Assembly (NCBI GenBank): GCA_011009095.1 | Contig: VTPC01005933.1 | Span: forward strand, 69,939-133,938 | Length of the DNA stretch: 64,000 nucleotides | Reading direction: 5' to 3' | Source: Ignelater luminosus | Lineage: Eukaryota; Arthropoda; Insecta; Coleoptera; Elateridae | Position numbers and translations under genes: made by a program | In this document: one piece after another, positions 13,001-22,381 of the stretch | Layout of the letters: each line of letters starts with the position of its first letter | Numbering within the stretch: the stretch's first letter is position 1 | The notes under the pieces: model-generated | What the model was told of the DNA's origin: nothing | Databases searched by the model: none | Seen by the model: the letters and a program-made list of their open reading frames with translations, nothing else

Positions 13001-13250
13001 GCTATTGTAACTAAACCGAAGAATTCACCGGCACAGATTTGGTCACGGTTCATATCAATCTTTTAGTTAACTTCTATTTTTAAATATTATTTTTGTAGGT
13101 ATAATATCAATTTAAATTTTTGCAATTTTTGATAAAATTGGCGTAATAAAAACGCTAATATCCGTGTAGATGCATTAAATGGAAATTTATTCGATGTAGT
13201 TCAACAGGGGCCTTTAAGGAATCTTTTAAACAGTATGTGAGTTTTTATCC
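7087..13250. other. Long stretch with no recognised gene
   Basis: Mostly AT-rich with only short open frames. At 7332-7376 the words CAGTCGAACTTAGTT occur twice, about 30 bp apart. From about 8915 to 9485 the DNA is noticeably less AT-rich and the minus strand has a 78-codon open frame (8914-9150) rich in His and Thr and another of 77 codons (9251-9484) rich in Arg and Leu; I recognise neither family. At 12140-12260 there are short GT and AC repeats. No tRNA or splice-supported exon was found. Confidence 0.5.
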
Positions 13251-13412
13251 AATAACAAGATAGAATTCTCGAAAATGAAAAAGTCTTGATATATTAATAT
13301 CGAGATCGAAAGAATTTTCAAAAATCATACTATGGTGTTTTGGTAAGATTATAATAGGAGTGTTGGCAAACAAACAAAAGAAACCTTCAAATAACACATC
13401 GTTCAATAAGTC
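13251..13412. repeat. First copy of the 162-bp gap-flanking duplication
   Basis: Identical to 13513-13674 as far as I can compare by eye. It ends exactly at the first N and stops 19 bp inside the mariner left terminal repeat (which begins at 13394 in this copy). The second copy starts exactly after the last N. This is the signature of two overlapping contig ends joined by a gap, not of a biological duplication. Confidence 0.9.
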
Positions 13413-13512
13413 NNNNNNNNNNNNNNNNNNNNNNNNNNNNNNNNNNNNNNNNNNNNNNNNNNNNNNNNNNNNNNNNNNNNNNNNNNNNNNNNNNNNNNNN
13501 NNNNNNNNNNNN
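13413..13512. other. Assembly gap of exactly 100 N
   Basis: One hundred N bases, the conventional placeholder for a gap of unknown size. It lies at the edge of a mariner element, where assemblies commonly break. The spacing of the flanking copies (262 bp) equals 162 plus 100. Confidence 0.98.
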
Positions 13513-13674
13513 AATAACAAGATAGAATTCTCGAAAATGAAAAAGTCTTGATATATTAATATCGAGATCGAAAGAATTTTCAAAAATCATACTATGGTGT
13601 TTTGGTAAGATTATAATAGGAGTGTTGGCAAACAAACAAAAGAAACCTTCAAATAACACATCGTTCAATAAGTC
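13513..13674. repeat. Second copy of the 162-bp gap-flanking duplication
   Basis: Starts immediately after the N run and continues without a break into the complete mariner element, so this copy is the true left flank. Confidence 0.9.
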
Positions 13675-13685
13675 CCGAGACTAAC
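13656..13685. repeat. Mariner left terminal inverted repeat
   Basis: Begins ACACATCGTTCAATAAGTCC and is the exact reverse complement of 14920-14949 over 30 bp. It contains the ATAAGTCCC core seen in irritans-type mariner ends. Transposase binds these ends. Confidence 0.95.
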
Positions 13686-13720
13686 AACGAAAACAACATT
13701 CTTTTTTTCAAAAATCATTT

Positions 13721-14770
13721 TTATTCATCAATATAATCTCCTTTTAGAGTGATACAATCTTTCCAACGCCTTTCCAACATTTCTATACCATGTTTATAGA
13801 AGGATTTATCCTTTGCTTCAAAATAGGCTTCAGTTTCGGCAATGACCTCCTCATTCGAGCCAAATTTTTTTCCCTGGAGCATTTTTTTGAGATCAGCAAA
13901 GAGCCAGTAGTTGCTGGGGGCTAAATCTGGCGAATACGGGGGGTGGGGAAGCAAATCAAAGCCCAACTCGTAGATTTTTGCCATTGTTTTCATGGACTTG
14001 TGGCATGGTGCATTGTCTTGCTGAAAAAGGATTTTTTTCTTCTTCATGTGCGGTCGTTTTGCTGCGATCTCCTCCTTCAAACGTACCAACAAGTCAATAT
14101 AATAATCACTGTTGATCGATTTACCTTTTTCCAGGTAGTCAATGAAAATGACGCCATGTGTATCCCAAAAAACAGACGCCATGACTTTGCCAGCAGATTG
14201 CTGCGTTTTTGGACGCTTTGGGCGGCTTTCGCCAGCCATGCGCCACTCAGATGATTGCCGATTCGACTCTGGAGTGAAATGATGTATCCATGTTTCATCC
14301 ATGGTCATGTATCGACGCAGGAAATCCTTTTTATTGCGAGTAAATAGCGATAAACAGCTCTCTGAATCGTCGATTCGTTGCTGTTTTTGTTCCATTGAAA
14401 GCAATCGCGGCACCCACTTGGAAAAAACCTTTTTCATGCTCAATTTTTCATGAAGGATTGTAAATACGCTTCCAGATGATATCTGTGTCATTTCTGCAAT
14501 CTCACGGACCTTTACTTTGCGATTTTTCATTACGATTTTGAATACTTCACTCACATTTTCCGGTGTAACGGCTTCCAAAGGCCTACCCGAACGTTCCGCA
14601 TCGTTTGTGTCCGTACGACCACGTTTAAACTCAGCATACCAACGACAAATCGTTGATTTGGATGGAGAGGAGTCCGGGTAACGTTTCTCAAGCCATTGCT
14701 GGGCTTCTACGGTGTTTTTACCCATTAAAAAACAATGTTTTATCAACACGCGAAACTCGCTTTGTTCCAT
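13721..14770 (-). CDS. Mariner transposase, intact frame but third catalytic Asp replaced by Asn
   Basis: A 349-residue frame, normal length for mariner transposases, which cut and paste the element at TA sites. Residues 1-115 hold the paired helix-turn-helix DNA-binding region, with the linker motif around SGRP (61-64) and WVPRLL (119-124) replacing the usual WVPHEL/WVPREL. The DDE/D nuclease shows D158 (TMDETW) and D252 (QQDNAPCHKS). The third acidic residue, 35 positions after D252, should be Asp in the SPDLAPSD motif, but here it is N287 (SPDLAPSNYW; codon at 13910-13912 reads AAC). A single G-to-A change would explain it. The rest of the protein has no stop or frameshift. The family requires three acidic metal ligands, so I infer that this copy can bind ends but not cleave. 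The ATG at 14770 matches the family start (MEQSEFRVLIK). Confidence 0.97.
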   Translation of the reverse strand: MEQSEFRVLIKHCFLMGKNTVEAQQWLEKRYPDSSPSKSTICRWYAEFKRGRTDTNDAERSGRPLEAVTPENVSEVFKIVMKNRKVKVREIAEMTQISSGSVFTILHEKLSMKKVFSKWVPRLLSMEQKQQRIDDSESCLSLFTRNKKDFLRRYMTMDETWIHHFTPESNRQSSEWRMAGESRPKRPKTQQSAGKVMASVFWDTHGVIFIDYLEKGKSINSDYYIDLLVRLKEEIAAKRPHMKKKKILFQQDNAPCHKSMKTMAKIYELGFDLLPHPPYSPDLAPSNYWLFADLKKMLQGKKFGSNEEVIAETEAYFEAKDKSFYKHGIEMLERRWKDCITLKGDYIDE

Positions 14771-14919
14771 TTTTCAAACAAATTACAAAGTGACTTTACT
14801 CTAACCTCGATAACTCTGCTGTTTGTGGTCCAATCGACGTGAAATTTTTACACGTTTCATGTGAAGGTTCGCACTCTAGGGAAACGTGGCTAGTTTGGTA
14901 CTACTAGCACCATCTCTGG

Positions 14920-14949
14920 GTTAGTCTCGGGACTTATTGAACGATGTGT
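14920..14949. repeat. Mariner right terminal inverted repeat
   Basis: Thirty bases ending GACTTATTGAACGATGTGT, a perfect inverted match to 13656-13685. This is the 5' end relative to the transposase gene. Confidence 0.95.
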
Positions 14950-16690
14950 CACTTAATACAGAAAGGCCAATATTTGAATTTTTTCTCCATTAAATATCTT
15001 TTTTCTTATATTTCATATTTTAGAAGGTACGTATTGGGCCCGCCAGTTTTCACTAAACGAAAGGTAATTTATATTTTACAAAAATTCTCCTGGAGCAAAT
15101 CGGATTGTTAAGTTTATCTTTAATAGAATTAAACAGAAACAGGTCAGTCTTTGCATCAAATTCTTCTGGTGCCCTGTCTTCTTCTGATCTATTTAGCCTT
15201 TTATCCTTGTAAGATAAAGAAAATTAACAAATTCTAATTCAGAAAAGTTTTAAGTCAAAAATCAAAACTGTTTCGTTATTGTCATAAATTACTGCTAAAT
15301 GTGATTGAAAATATTTCCAAAACGTCTGTTTAAGGTTTCTTTCATAACTCAACTCAACTTAATCAGCATGGCAACTGATCTAGAATTTTATGACATTTAG
15401 TGCTCGATAAAGCTGTAAGTAATTAGTAGTTCACGCCTAAATTCTTCCCATGGATTTGAAACGTTAAAATAAACAACACACACCAAGGTAGAGCCTTCGT
15501 GCAGTCTCAGGTATGGATCGTTACAACCAGCCTTTTCCTATCAGAAGTTCTGAAAGAGTAATGCCCATATTTTGAAATCACACGACTAACTCTTGCTGCC
15601 GATGTGGATGTTCCCAACAATTTAGAAGAATCATAGAAAATAAAAAATGTTTCCACTGGCGTGTAGTAAATATGCCTTTAACGCAACGAAACCATCTGCT
15701 TGTTATTTACTGTTAAAAGTCCCTCCTATTACTATTCGACCGTACGTGGGGTACTTAAATCATCAGTAAATACTATACTCATGTAACAGTCAAAACAGTG
15801 TAGTTTAAATTATTACTGCATGACTATTATATCATCCACCGAAGAACATGCTATATATTTAAAGTCTAAATAGAAACCTTTTCTGTGAACACTACATCGG
15901 ATCAACAGCGTAGAGCAGTTCCGGTTTCAGATAATATTTGTCAAGATCAGACAACAGATGATTGTTCATGTTTGCTTTGATACTGGTATAACCGTTCCTT
16001 TCGACCGCAACTTACTTCAAACTGAGATAAAATGATCCGAGAAAAGACGAGATGCAAACAGTGCAGTGTGGAAAAGAACAGTAGAAAGTTAAATACATGA
16101 TCACGCTGAGGGAAAAAATAAAAAACTTCAGATAAAACTCCAAATCATATCAGCAAAATAGAATGGTCGAAATATCGGTTGAAAAAACACTACTAATATT
16201 ACGACTGTGTACCACGATCAGAAGATATACTGAGCTGCCTTTGGTGCTTGATAATCATCATAATTATCTAACAAAGTTACTGGGATGCTTTAGATATGTG
16301 TGGTTGAAAATAATAAACTCAAAAGGAGCTTTCAGGACAATACAAACAGATTCATTTTTAGATCTGAGTAGGAAAAGGTTTTACTGGCAAAATTAAATTA
16401 TTGTCAGCAAAAGTTCTACGATTTGAGAGATTTAGAACGCTCAGATAAACGAGTAACCTAAACATAAGGATCATTGTGGCCAAAGACGACGTTACAGAAT
16501 CTAATAATAGCAAGTATGCTCTCAATAAAGTTTCTGAGTATCAGCCATCTTTTGCTTCCCAGGACTCGAGACTAATTAGTTTTTCTAGATTTCCAGAAAT
16601 CCCAAAATGTATTTTCAAGCTTCATCAGCCCAACTGTTTCTACAGGATGTAACTACATCGAATAGGTGGTTCTAGCTTGAAAACATGTTG
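14950..16690. other. No recognised gene
   Basis: Unremarkable AT-rich DNA with short frames, none resembling a known family. Nothing here links to the mariner. Confidence 0.55.
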
Positions 16691-16693
16691 GTC

Positions 16694-16742
16694 AGGTCAT
16701 TTTAAGTCAAAAATGGCTGAAGAACATATATTCGAAAATCAA
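16694..16742. repeat. Putative terminal repeat shared with 30307-30356
   Basis: Reads GGTCATTTTAAGTC...ATATATTCGAAAATCAAT. The other copy reads GGACCATTTGAAGTC...GTATATTCCAAAATCAAT. Roughly five of six positions match over about 50 bp. Both lie at the outer edge of transposase remnants and point inward, as terminal inverted repeats would. Confidence 0.55.
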
Positions 16743-16965
16743 TTATAATGAAGTTACAATTATTTTAAGTTCATTCATCCCTATTGCTTGATTCTTCTGC
16801 ATACACTACATTTTTCATACGTCTCCAGAAATAGTAGGAAGCTGAAGTAAGCTGATTGTCGTGGTAAAGCAAGTGTACCTCCACTTTCAATCCAACAGTT
16901 GTGAAATATGACATTCAGAAAAGTGGTAGCTGGTCTGCCAGAATAGTGCAGTACAATAAGCATAA
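16694..16965 (-). pseudogene. Tc1/mariner-family transposase remnant (3' end) with terminal repeat
   Basis: On the minus strand 16960-16780 reads TFLNVIFHNCWIESGG and then, after a frame change, LWRRMKNVVYAEESSNRD ELK. This matches the region around the third catalytic Asp and the C-terminal part of a Tc1/mariner-type transposase group. The PRSPDLTPLD segment itself is scrambled by an insertion (PRQSAYFS). The lower-coordinate end, 16694-16742, resembles 30307-30356 next to a second remnant of the same kind; reading inward it is the expected place for a terminal repeat. This is therefore an internally deleted, dead copy; no other end was found. Confidence 0.6.
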
Positions 16966-17291
16966 CTATGTATGTCTCACCAGCAAATTGATAGTTACGG
17001 ATTCTAGCTATGATTTAACTAATTAATTTCACGGTTTAGCTAACGACGCACTATATTCAGGTAGTGATTTTAGTCATAGTTCATTAACTCCTATTTGAGT
17101 AACTATTACATCAATTTATGTGATTACTTACATTGATCAGGTAGGGAGATCAAGGTTAAGTCCAAATTGCGTTTATGGAATCCGCTGAAACACGAATACC
17201 CTCGCGTTCGTCGGCCTCTCTAACCGTAAACTTATGACTCTTACTTTGCAATTCTCGGCATTTCTATATCCTTCAAATTAAAAATTCAAAA

Positions 17292-17340
17292 GGTTCGAGT
17301 CTCGAGCTTATATTCCCGGGACTCGAAACCACACATTCCT
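17292..17340. repeat. Inverted repeat GGTTCGAGTC / GACTCGAAACC
   Basis: Ten-base arms around an 18-28-base centre, with one extra A in the right arm. It is followed by further self-complementary words with GAATTC cores up to about 17390. The left arm looks like a tRNA B box, but no tRNA cloverleaf can be drawn around it. Confidence 0.5.
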
Positions 17341-17639
17341 GGGAATTGGCAGGGGAATTCTGTCCCCAGAATTCTCGAGCCAGAAATCCTAACTCTCAAC
17401 GAGAACAAAATCTTCTTTCTTATTCAACTCACTCAATAATCAAACAAAGAACTAAAGATATTTTAGCTTTATCCCGCTGCATCTACATTTAGTTATGTCC
17501 ACACTGTTTCGGCCTGCCTTCTTCGGTCAGGCACAACGCGCCGGCCGGCCTGATCACGAAGCACTAAAGTGCTCAGTTTTGCTTATTTTGCTGAGAGTAG
17601 AGATAAATGTGGCCGTCTGAGGGAACTGCCGATAGGAGT

Positions 17640-18255
17640 GCCCTTGATTTCAAAACGAGTAGAGCTTTGCTCTCCAACGTACTATCTGCAGTGCTTTCAA
17701 GAGATCTAAGCACGAACACTGGTTATGCTTCACCCTCTGAGTAGACACTCTGCTCTTAAAAAAGCTAAACAAGTACATGGGTCTGCCTTTAACGTGCTAC
17801 TGCCGTGCTCTTAAAGGAGTCCTCCATTAACCTTCCTAAAAGAGCTCTACTCTAAAACGTACCAATCACGATGGCAGACTTCACCCTGCATTATTCTTCT
17901 TACGAAAGCTACACACAAACACAGGTAGAGCTCCTTTTTCCAACGAGCAATTTGCTATACCCTTAGAAGAGCTAAAGACAAACTGGGTCGGCTTCCAACA
18001 TGCCACCTACGATTTTCAATTCCATAATTTTCTTGAGGACACTAAATACAAATGCGTGTAGGGTTCCTCTCTCTAATGGGCCATTTGCAAGTGCTCTTAA
18101 GAAAGTCAAACACGAGCAATGGGCGGGATGTATCTTCTAATGTGCCAACTACGATGACCACGAGTCGGACTTCGTCCTTCATTAACCTTCTCAGGAAAAC
18201 TATGTATATACAAACACGTGTCCAGGCTTCTCACCCGCAATCCTTCTAAGATCTT
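17640..18255. repeat. Decayed tandem repeat, about 141-bp period with about 70-bp subunits
   Basis: The phrase GTACCAATCACGATGG (17859), ATGCCACCTACGATTT (18000) and GTGCCAACTACGATGA (18142) recurs at 141 and 142 bp spacing. Within each period a second phrase, of the type TCTTAAGAAAGTCAAACACGA or CTTAGAAGAGCTAAAGACA, recurs about every 60-80 bp, at least seven times from 17692 on. Copies are heavily diverged. A 65-codon frame at 18052-18249 runs through it and is not considered a gene. The upstream edge at 17500-17560 is GC-rich (GCGCCGGCCGGCCTGATC). Confidence 0.6.
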
Positions 18256-20949
18256 GATGTCTAGAATCTCCTATGTGGATTTGTTGAAAAATATTAACTG
18301 CACATGAATAACATTTTTCTGTATTTCAGGTTTTCGTTTTAAGTCCATTAGAATACAATTTTAGATCGAGCAGATTTGTTTACTGCATTGAAATGTATAA
18401 AAAGAGAAGGCTTTAATTACTTCAAAGTTACTAATTTGAACCCAATAGTAAATACCATAGTTGAAGTGTTAAAATTTTTTGGTCAGGGCATCGTTACTAC
18501 AGAAAGATCGTATCAGTCAGTCTTCAAAGAATTTTTCCTCAAGCTTCGAACAATCAAATTGAAACGAAATATAATATTATGAAAATGTTGTCCTCTATAG
18601 TTCAAGAATAGAATAACATGTGCCATTTGTCATTACCCACTTGACAAAATAATTAAATAAATAACTAGAGCTCTCAACTCTTCTCCATTCCACTGCGCCA
18701 CTTCAATACCCTTCCCTGTATACTGGCCACTTTGCACTTTTTCTACTAGTTTTCTTGGAGTAGAAACGTTGAGTCGCCTGCTTTTGCCGAATTGCAATAT
18801 AGCAGTTATAATATTTGATGGGATATTAAATTTTCTTTTGTTAACTATGCTCATTTTTACCATGACTGCAAGAAAGGTAGACCGCTGTACTTCGCATGCA
18901 AGAAGTAGTAGTCATAACTCTACAAGGTTTAGACGAACAGTGACTCCGGTAGAAGCTTATACGGGTCAATTTACACTCGGTGTACTAGTTGCCCATCCCT
19001 GCTTCAAAGCCACTAATTCAACCTAGTTCATTTAGTCTGATTAGTAATCCAGCAACTATAAACGAGTAAAGTATCATTATTAAAAGCGTCAAGACTGTCT
19101 GAGTAATATTTGGTAGTTTTATACCGGGTAATTCAACATCCTCAAATAAGATACCGTTCTAAAACCTCAAGAAAGAAATTGAAACAAAAGTTAACATTGT
19201 GAAGATAGAAACCAAAAGAATGATTACGGTTGGCTGGAGGGATATGTTTAGTAATCGAAATTTAATATTCGAAACATCTTTTTGCTAAAAGAAAGAAAAA
19301 GGAAGAATCTATTAAAGCTAACTGTATTACTTGATTCTTGTAGGTATAGATACAATATACTAAATTTGAAAAAGAAAAGAACTACACAACATTAACAAAG
19401 TAATAAACGGGAAATTCATATAATTACATCACTGAATAAAATTAAACAATATCCAATTTAATTGTTGGATAAAATTACAAATTACATGCCAGCGTATGGC
19501 TGTAACGGTATCAAATGCACGTGAAGACCACCATCAAACTGCAACTACACACATTGATGCATATAATACAATAAAGAAAATTCTCACAAAATGTGCAATT
19601 ATTACAATCTCCACACAAATATACATGATGAGGCAATCACCTTCACAATGATACAAATAGTCGTTTTAATTCTTGCATTAAAAAATCCTCTACAATAACT
19701 TTAACAACTTAATAATGTAGCGCTACATTGCTCACGGAATGTTCGAATGGAAAATAAACTTTTTGTAGTAATTTAATTTCAAGTAGTCAATTAAGTGGTC
19801 GGTTGCATGGTTGTATGTGCATATACAAGATTAGAAATGTGATCGAATAAATGAGGTTAAATAGGTTGATGATTAGCTGCATATCAAAATTGTTCAAAAT
19901 TCTTACATCTTTCAAGAATTACATACTTAACAAGCAATAATTTGTAGGTTATTAGGGCAAAAGAAAAATCTGGAAAACTATAACCAGCTACAATTTCTTT
20001 TAACTCTTTTTTTCTTCTACCCTAAAGTTACCAGTTGCTCAAAGTCAAAATTGACATTCGTAAGTTTCAGAATAAATTATAAAAGCAATAATAACGTCGC
20101 CGAAAGCGAAATTACCAAATTATACGTGTTATGAAATACGAAATTTGATTATTATTAGGGTTTAACCTAGTCTTTTATAAAAAGAGAAAATGAAAGAGGA
20201 GTTATTAACAGTTAACATTTTTAGTGCACGGAAGTGTGAACCCATTCCAAACAACATAATTTATTACCGGTGCAAGGTTAACATTGTTTTAGGTCCACCC
20301 ACAGAAAAATATATTATAAATATAAAACATGTCTGTTAATGGCCTGTTTACATGCCATTAAATAATATTGCTTAAAATACAAATATACGAATTCTGTCTA
20401 AATGCCAAATGCCTTAAATACATTTTTATCCTTTTAGCAACGTTGTTTTTGAGCAATCAACAGATACCATTGAAAACTCAATTAATATAATTGAAATTAT
20501 ATTAACTGATACTTATCAGTATAAATTACTTAATTACGTTGTTGATTTAATTTTCATATAAATATAGATTTATAATTTTGTTGTGTCCTTTCTTATAAAT
20601 TAAGTTTATTTTAATTACATACTACCGTATATAATTATCTTCATTAAATAAAAATAGTAATCATGGAGTGAATTAATAATTAATACTAACTGGCGTGAAA
20701 TATGCAAGCACTTAGATGCTTATTAACTTCTGCCAACACAAAACTGTGTTGAAAAACCATAAAGAACGCTTCACTTTTATAATTAGTTGTACTTATAATT
20801 ATTTTGTATCAAACTTCATCAACATATGGCAATATAACTGAGGGTATTAATCAAAAATTTCATGTTTATGATGATTGCTTTGCCGAGTATAAAATATGTG
20901 TTCATATAATGCCAACCTCATATAAAACCAAACATCATAACCACAATAA
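18256..20949. other. No recognised gene
   Basis: AT-rich and otherwise featureless. Two sites resemble element ends: CTTCCCTGTATA near 18719 and GCCCATCCCTG near 19003, but they have the same orientation and no partners. A 16-bp perfect palindrome, AATGTAGCGCTACATT, lies at 19714-19729. Confidence 0.5.
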
Positions 20950-21130
20950 GGGTCGGTTGCACAAAGCCTTGTTAAAGATTTGATCGATTGATCAAGCACT
21001 TGATCAACTCATTAACCAATCAACTGATTAACCAATCAGTAGTAAAATAATCAGAATTATCCAATCAGATCGATTAATCAGTTGATTAACTTGATTGATT
21101 GATCAAACTATTTTTGGGCAACCAGGTCTA
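20950..21130. mobile_element. 181-bp fold-back MITE, possibly Harbinger type
   Basis: The left arm starts GGGTCGGTTGCACAAAG and the right arm, as reverse complement, TAGACCTGGTTGCCCAAA. The arms continue inward with many TTGATCAA and ATCGATT words that pair over most of their length, leaving a loop of about 20 bp. TAA flanks both ends (20947-20949 and 21131-21133), which fits PIF/Harbinger target duplications. There is no coding content. Confidence 0.55.
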
Positions 21131-21179
21131 TAAGTCTAACAAAAGAATAGAATCTTCTTATGCAGGTAGAAAAGGCAGG

Positions 21180-21600
21180 CATCCAAGTTCTGCAAGCTTC
21201 GAATAAAAAACGTATGTAGTTTTCTCAGGTCTGATCCTGATTTACTATTTATGAGCTCCTGTCAGGAATATAAAATGTAGAACTAACGTTCAATGCCACT
21301 CAACTAGGAATACCCATAGCATTAGACAAGTTTATCGACATCGTATGTTGTCTTGAACCTGAAGTGAGGGCAACAGATCTCAGGTCTAGCATACGTCGAT
21401 GATTTGATTCAATTTGGTAGCTCTCTAGGTGGAAATCAGGCACTGCTCAACTGTTGTTGTCACTTTTTCGTACGCAGAGGTTTATGAGCCTTACAAACAA
21501 AAACAAAATGTTCTACATGAGCTCTTTGACTTTACATTATCAAGCAATGCCCTATAGTGTGCCTTATATAGCACTTTCAAATACCTAGCATCGATAGAGA
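21180..21600 (+). pseudogene. Decayed non-LTR reverse transcriptase, R2-like
   Basis: One frame at about 21380-21490 reads ISGLAYVDDLIQFGSSLGG followed by QALLNCCCHFFVRRGL, and after a frame change SLTNKNKMFYMSS. The YVDD box with LAY before it, the LL...FF..RGL pattern and the following N.K.K fit the motif C region of R2-type LINE reverse transcriptases (family form LAYADDL). Upstream, CAGGTCTGATCC near 21230 could be a decayed QGDP (motif B). Frame changes and stops show it is dead. The call is from motif pattern only; another LINE clade is possible. Confidence 0.4.
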
Positions 21601-22018
21601 TCTACTTCTTTTGTTAGGAACTCTTTAGCCGGGCGAGTTGTGACAGAACTGAGTTCTTTAGACACATACTGTAGAGCTATCCTGCCATAAACTGCCGAGA
21701 TAATGGACTGTCATGGTCTCATGGTAAATAAGATTTCCATGGCCGCTCGACAAAAGGATTGAATTTTAAAGATCGAACCAAATCCTCTGCTCTTTTGGGC
21801 AAGGCTATTTATGGTAACAACATCATTCCTATTTTAAACTAAACATCATACTTCTCGCATCCCTTCAAAGACCCTAGCCTGAGACATCTAATATTAAGCC
21901 CCGTTATTCCTCTTCATATTAAATTTGGTGACAGTATCGAAAACTGTCTCTATGAGGCGAGTTTCAGTCTCCATTTCGCTTTTCTACTTATTATGTTGCT
22001 TTCCATTTAAAATCTGTA

Positions 22019-22381
22019 TGACACTATGAAAAATTTTATAAAAATTTAGAAAGAAATTTTGCCAAATTTCTGTAAAGAATTTTTGGTAAGTATATTGTTG
22101 CAGCCTGCTCTGTATGCAACTTGTACAGAATTTTTTATGAAATTCTTCACGTGCGCTTGCACATTTTAGGCATTTCTATACAGCTGTTTTGTTTAATCTT
22201 TTGTTCACCTTGTCTCAGCTGATTTCGATGTGCGCATTTTCTCGCATAAAATTTCTGCTTTTTAGAACATGTTCTAAAAATTTTTTGCTCAACGAAATTT
22301 CTAGAAAAATTTCTGCAACGATCAAGAATCTTTTAAAAAGTAATTTCTATGAAATTTATCTGAGTAGTTTTCATAGTGTCA
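22019..22381. repeat. Segment bounded by 14-bp inverted repeats TGACACTATGAAAA
   Basis: TGACACTATGAAAA at 22019-22032 and its exact complement TTTTCATAGTGTCA at 22368-22381 bound a 363-bp stretch rich in AAATTTCT and AGAAATTT words that partly pair. This has the look of a MITE, but no convincing target duplication was found. A 67-codon frame inside is not recognised and is probably chance. Confidence 0.45.
22259..22280. repeat. 22-bp perfect palindrome
   Basis: TTTTTAGAACA followed directly by TGTTCTAAAAA. It lies inside the segment bounded by inverted repeats. Confidence 0.9.

Larger units (their letters stand above)
13656..14949 (-). mobile_element. Mariner element (irritans type), full length, 1294 bp
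   Basis: A complete mariner: 30-bp inverted terminal repeats at 13656-13685 and 14920-14949, one long transposase frame on the minus strand, a leader of about 180 bp and only about 65 bp from the stop to the element end. Length and layout are normal for the family (about 1.3 kb). The left end is preceded by TA (13654-13655), the usual target; the right end is followed by CA, which I read as a mutated TA. The uninterrupted frame and matching terminal repeats suggest a fairly young insertion. Confidence 0.95.

Noticed and set aside
13251..13674. Tandem duplication as a biological event
   Set aside because: Both copies end exactly at the N run and spacing is repeat length plus 100; contig overlap explains it fully.
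13943..14254. 103-codon plus-strand frame
   Set aside because: Antisense shadow of the mariner transposase.
17290..17305. tRNA gene suggested by GGTTCGAGTC (B-box-like)
   Set aside because: No acceptor, D or anticodon stems can be drawn around it; the word is one arm of an inverted repeat.
18700..19010. hAT element bounded by ...CTTCCCTG and ...CATCCCTG
   Set aside because: Both candidate ends have the same orientation, and no CAGGG partner or 8-bp duplication was found.
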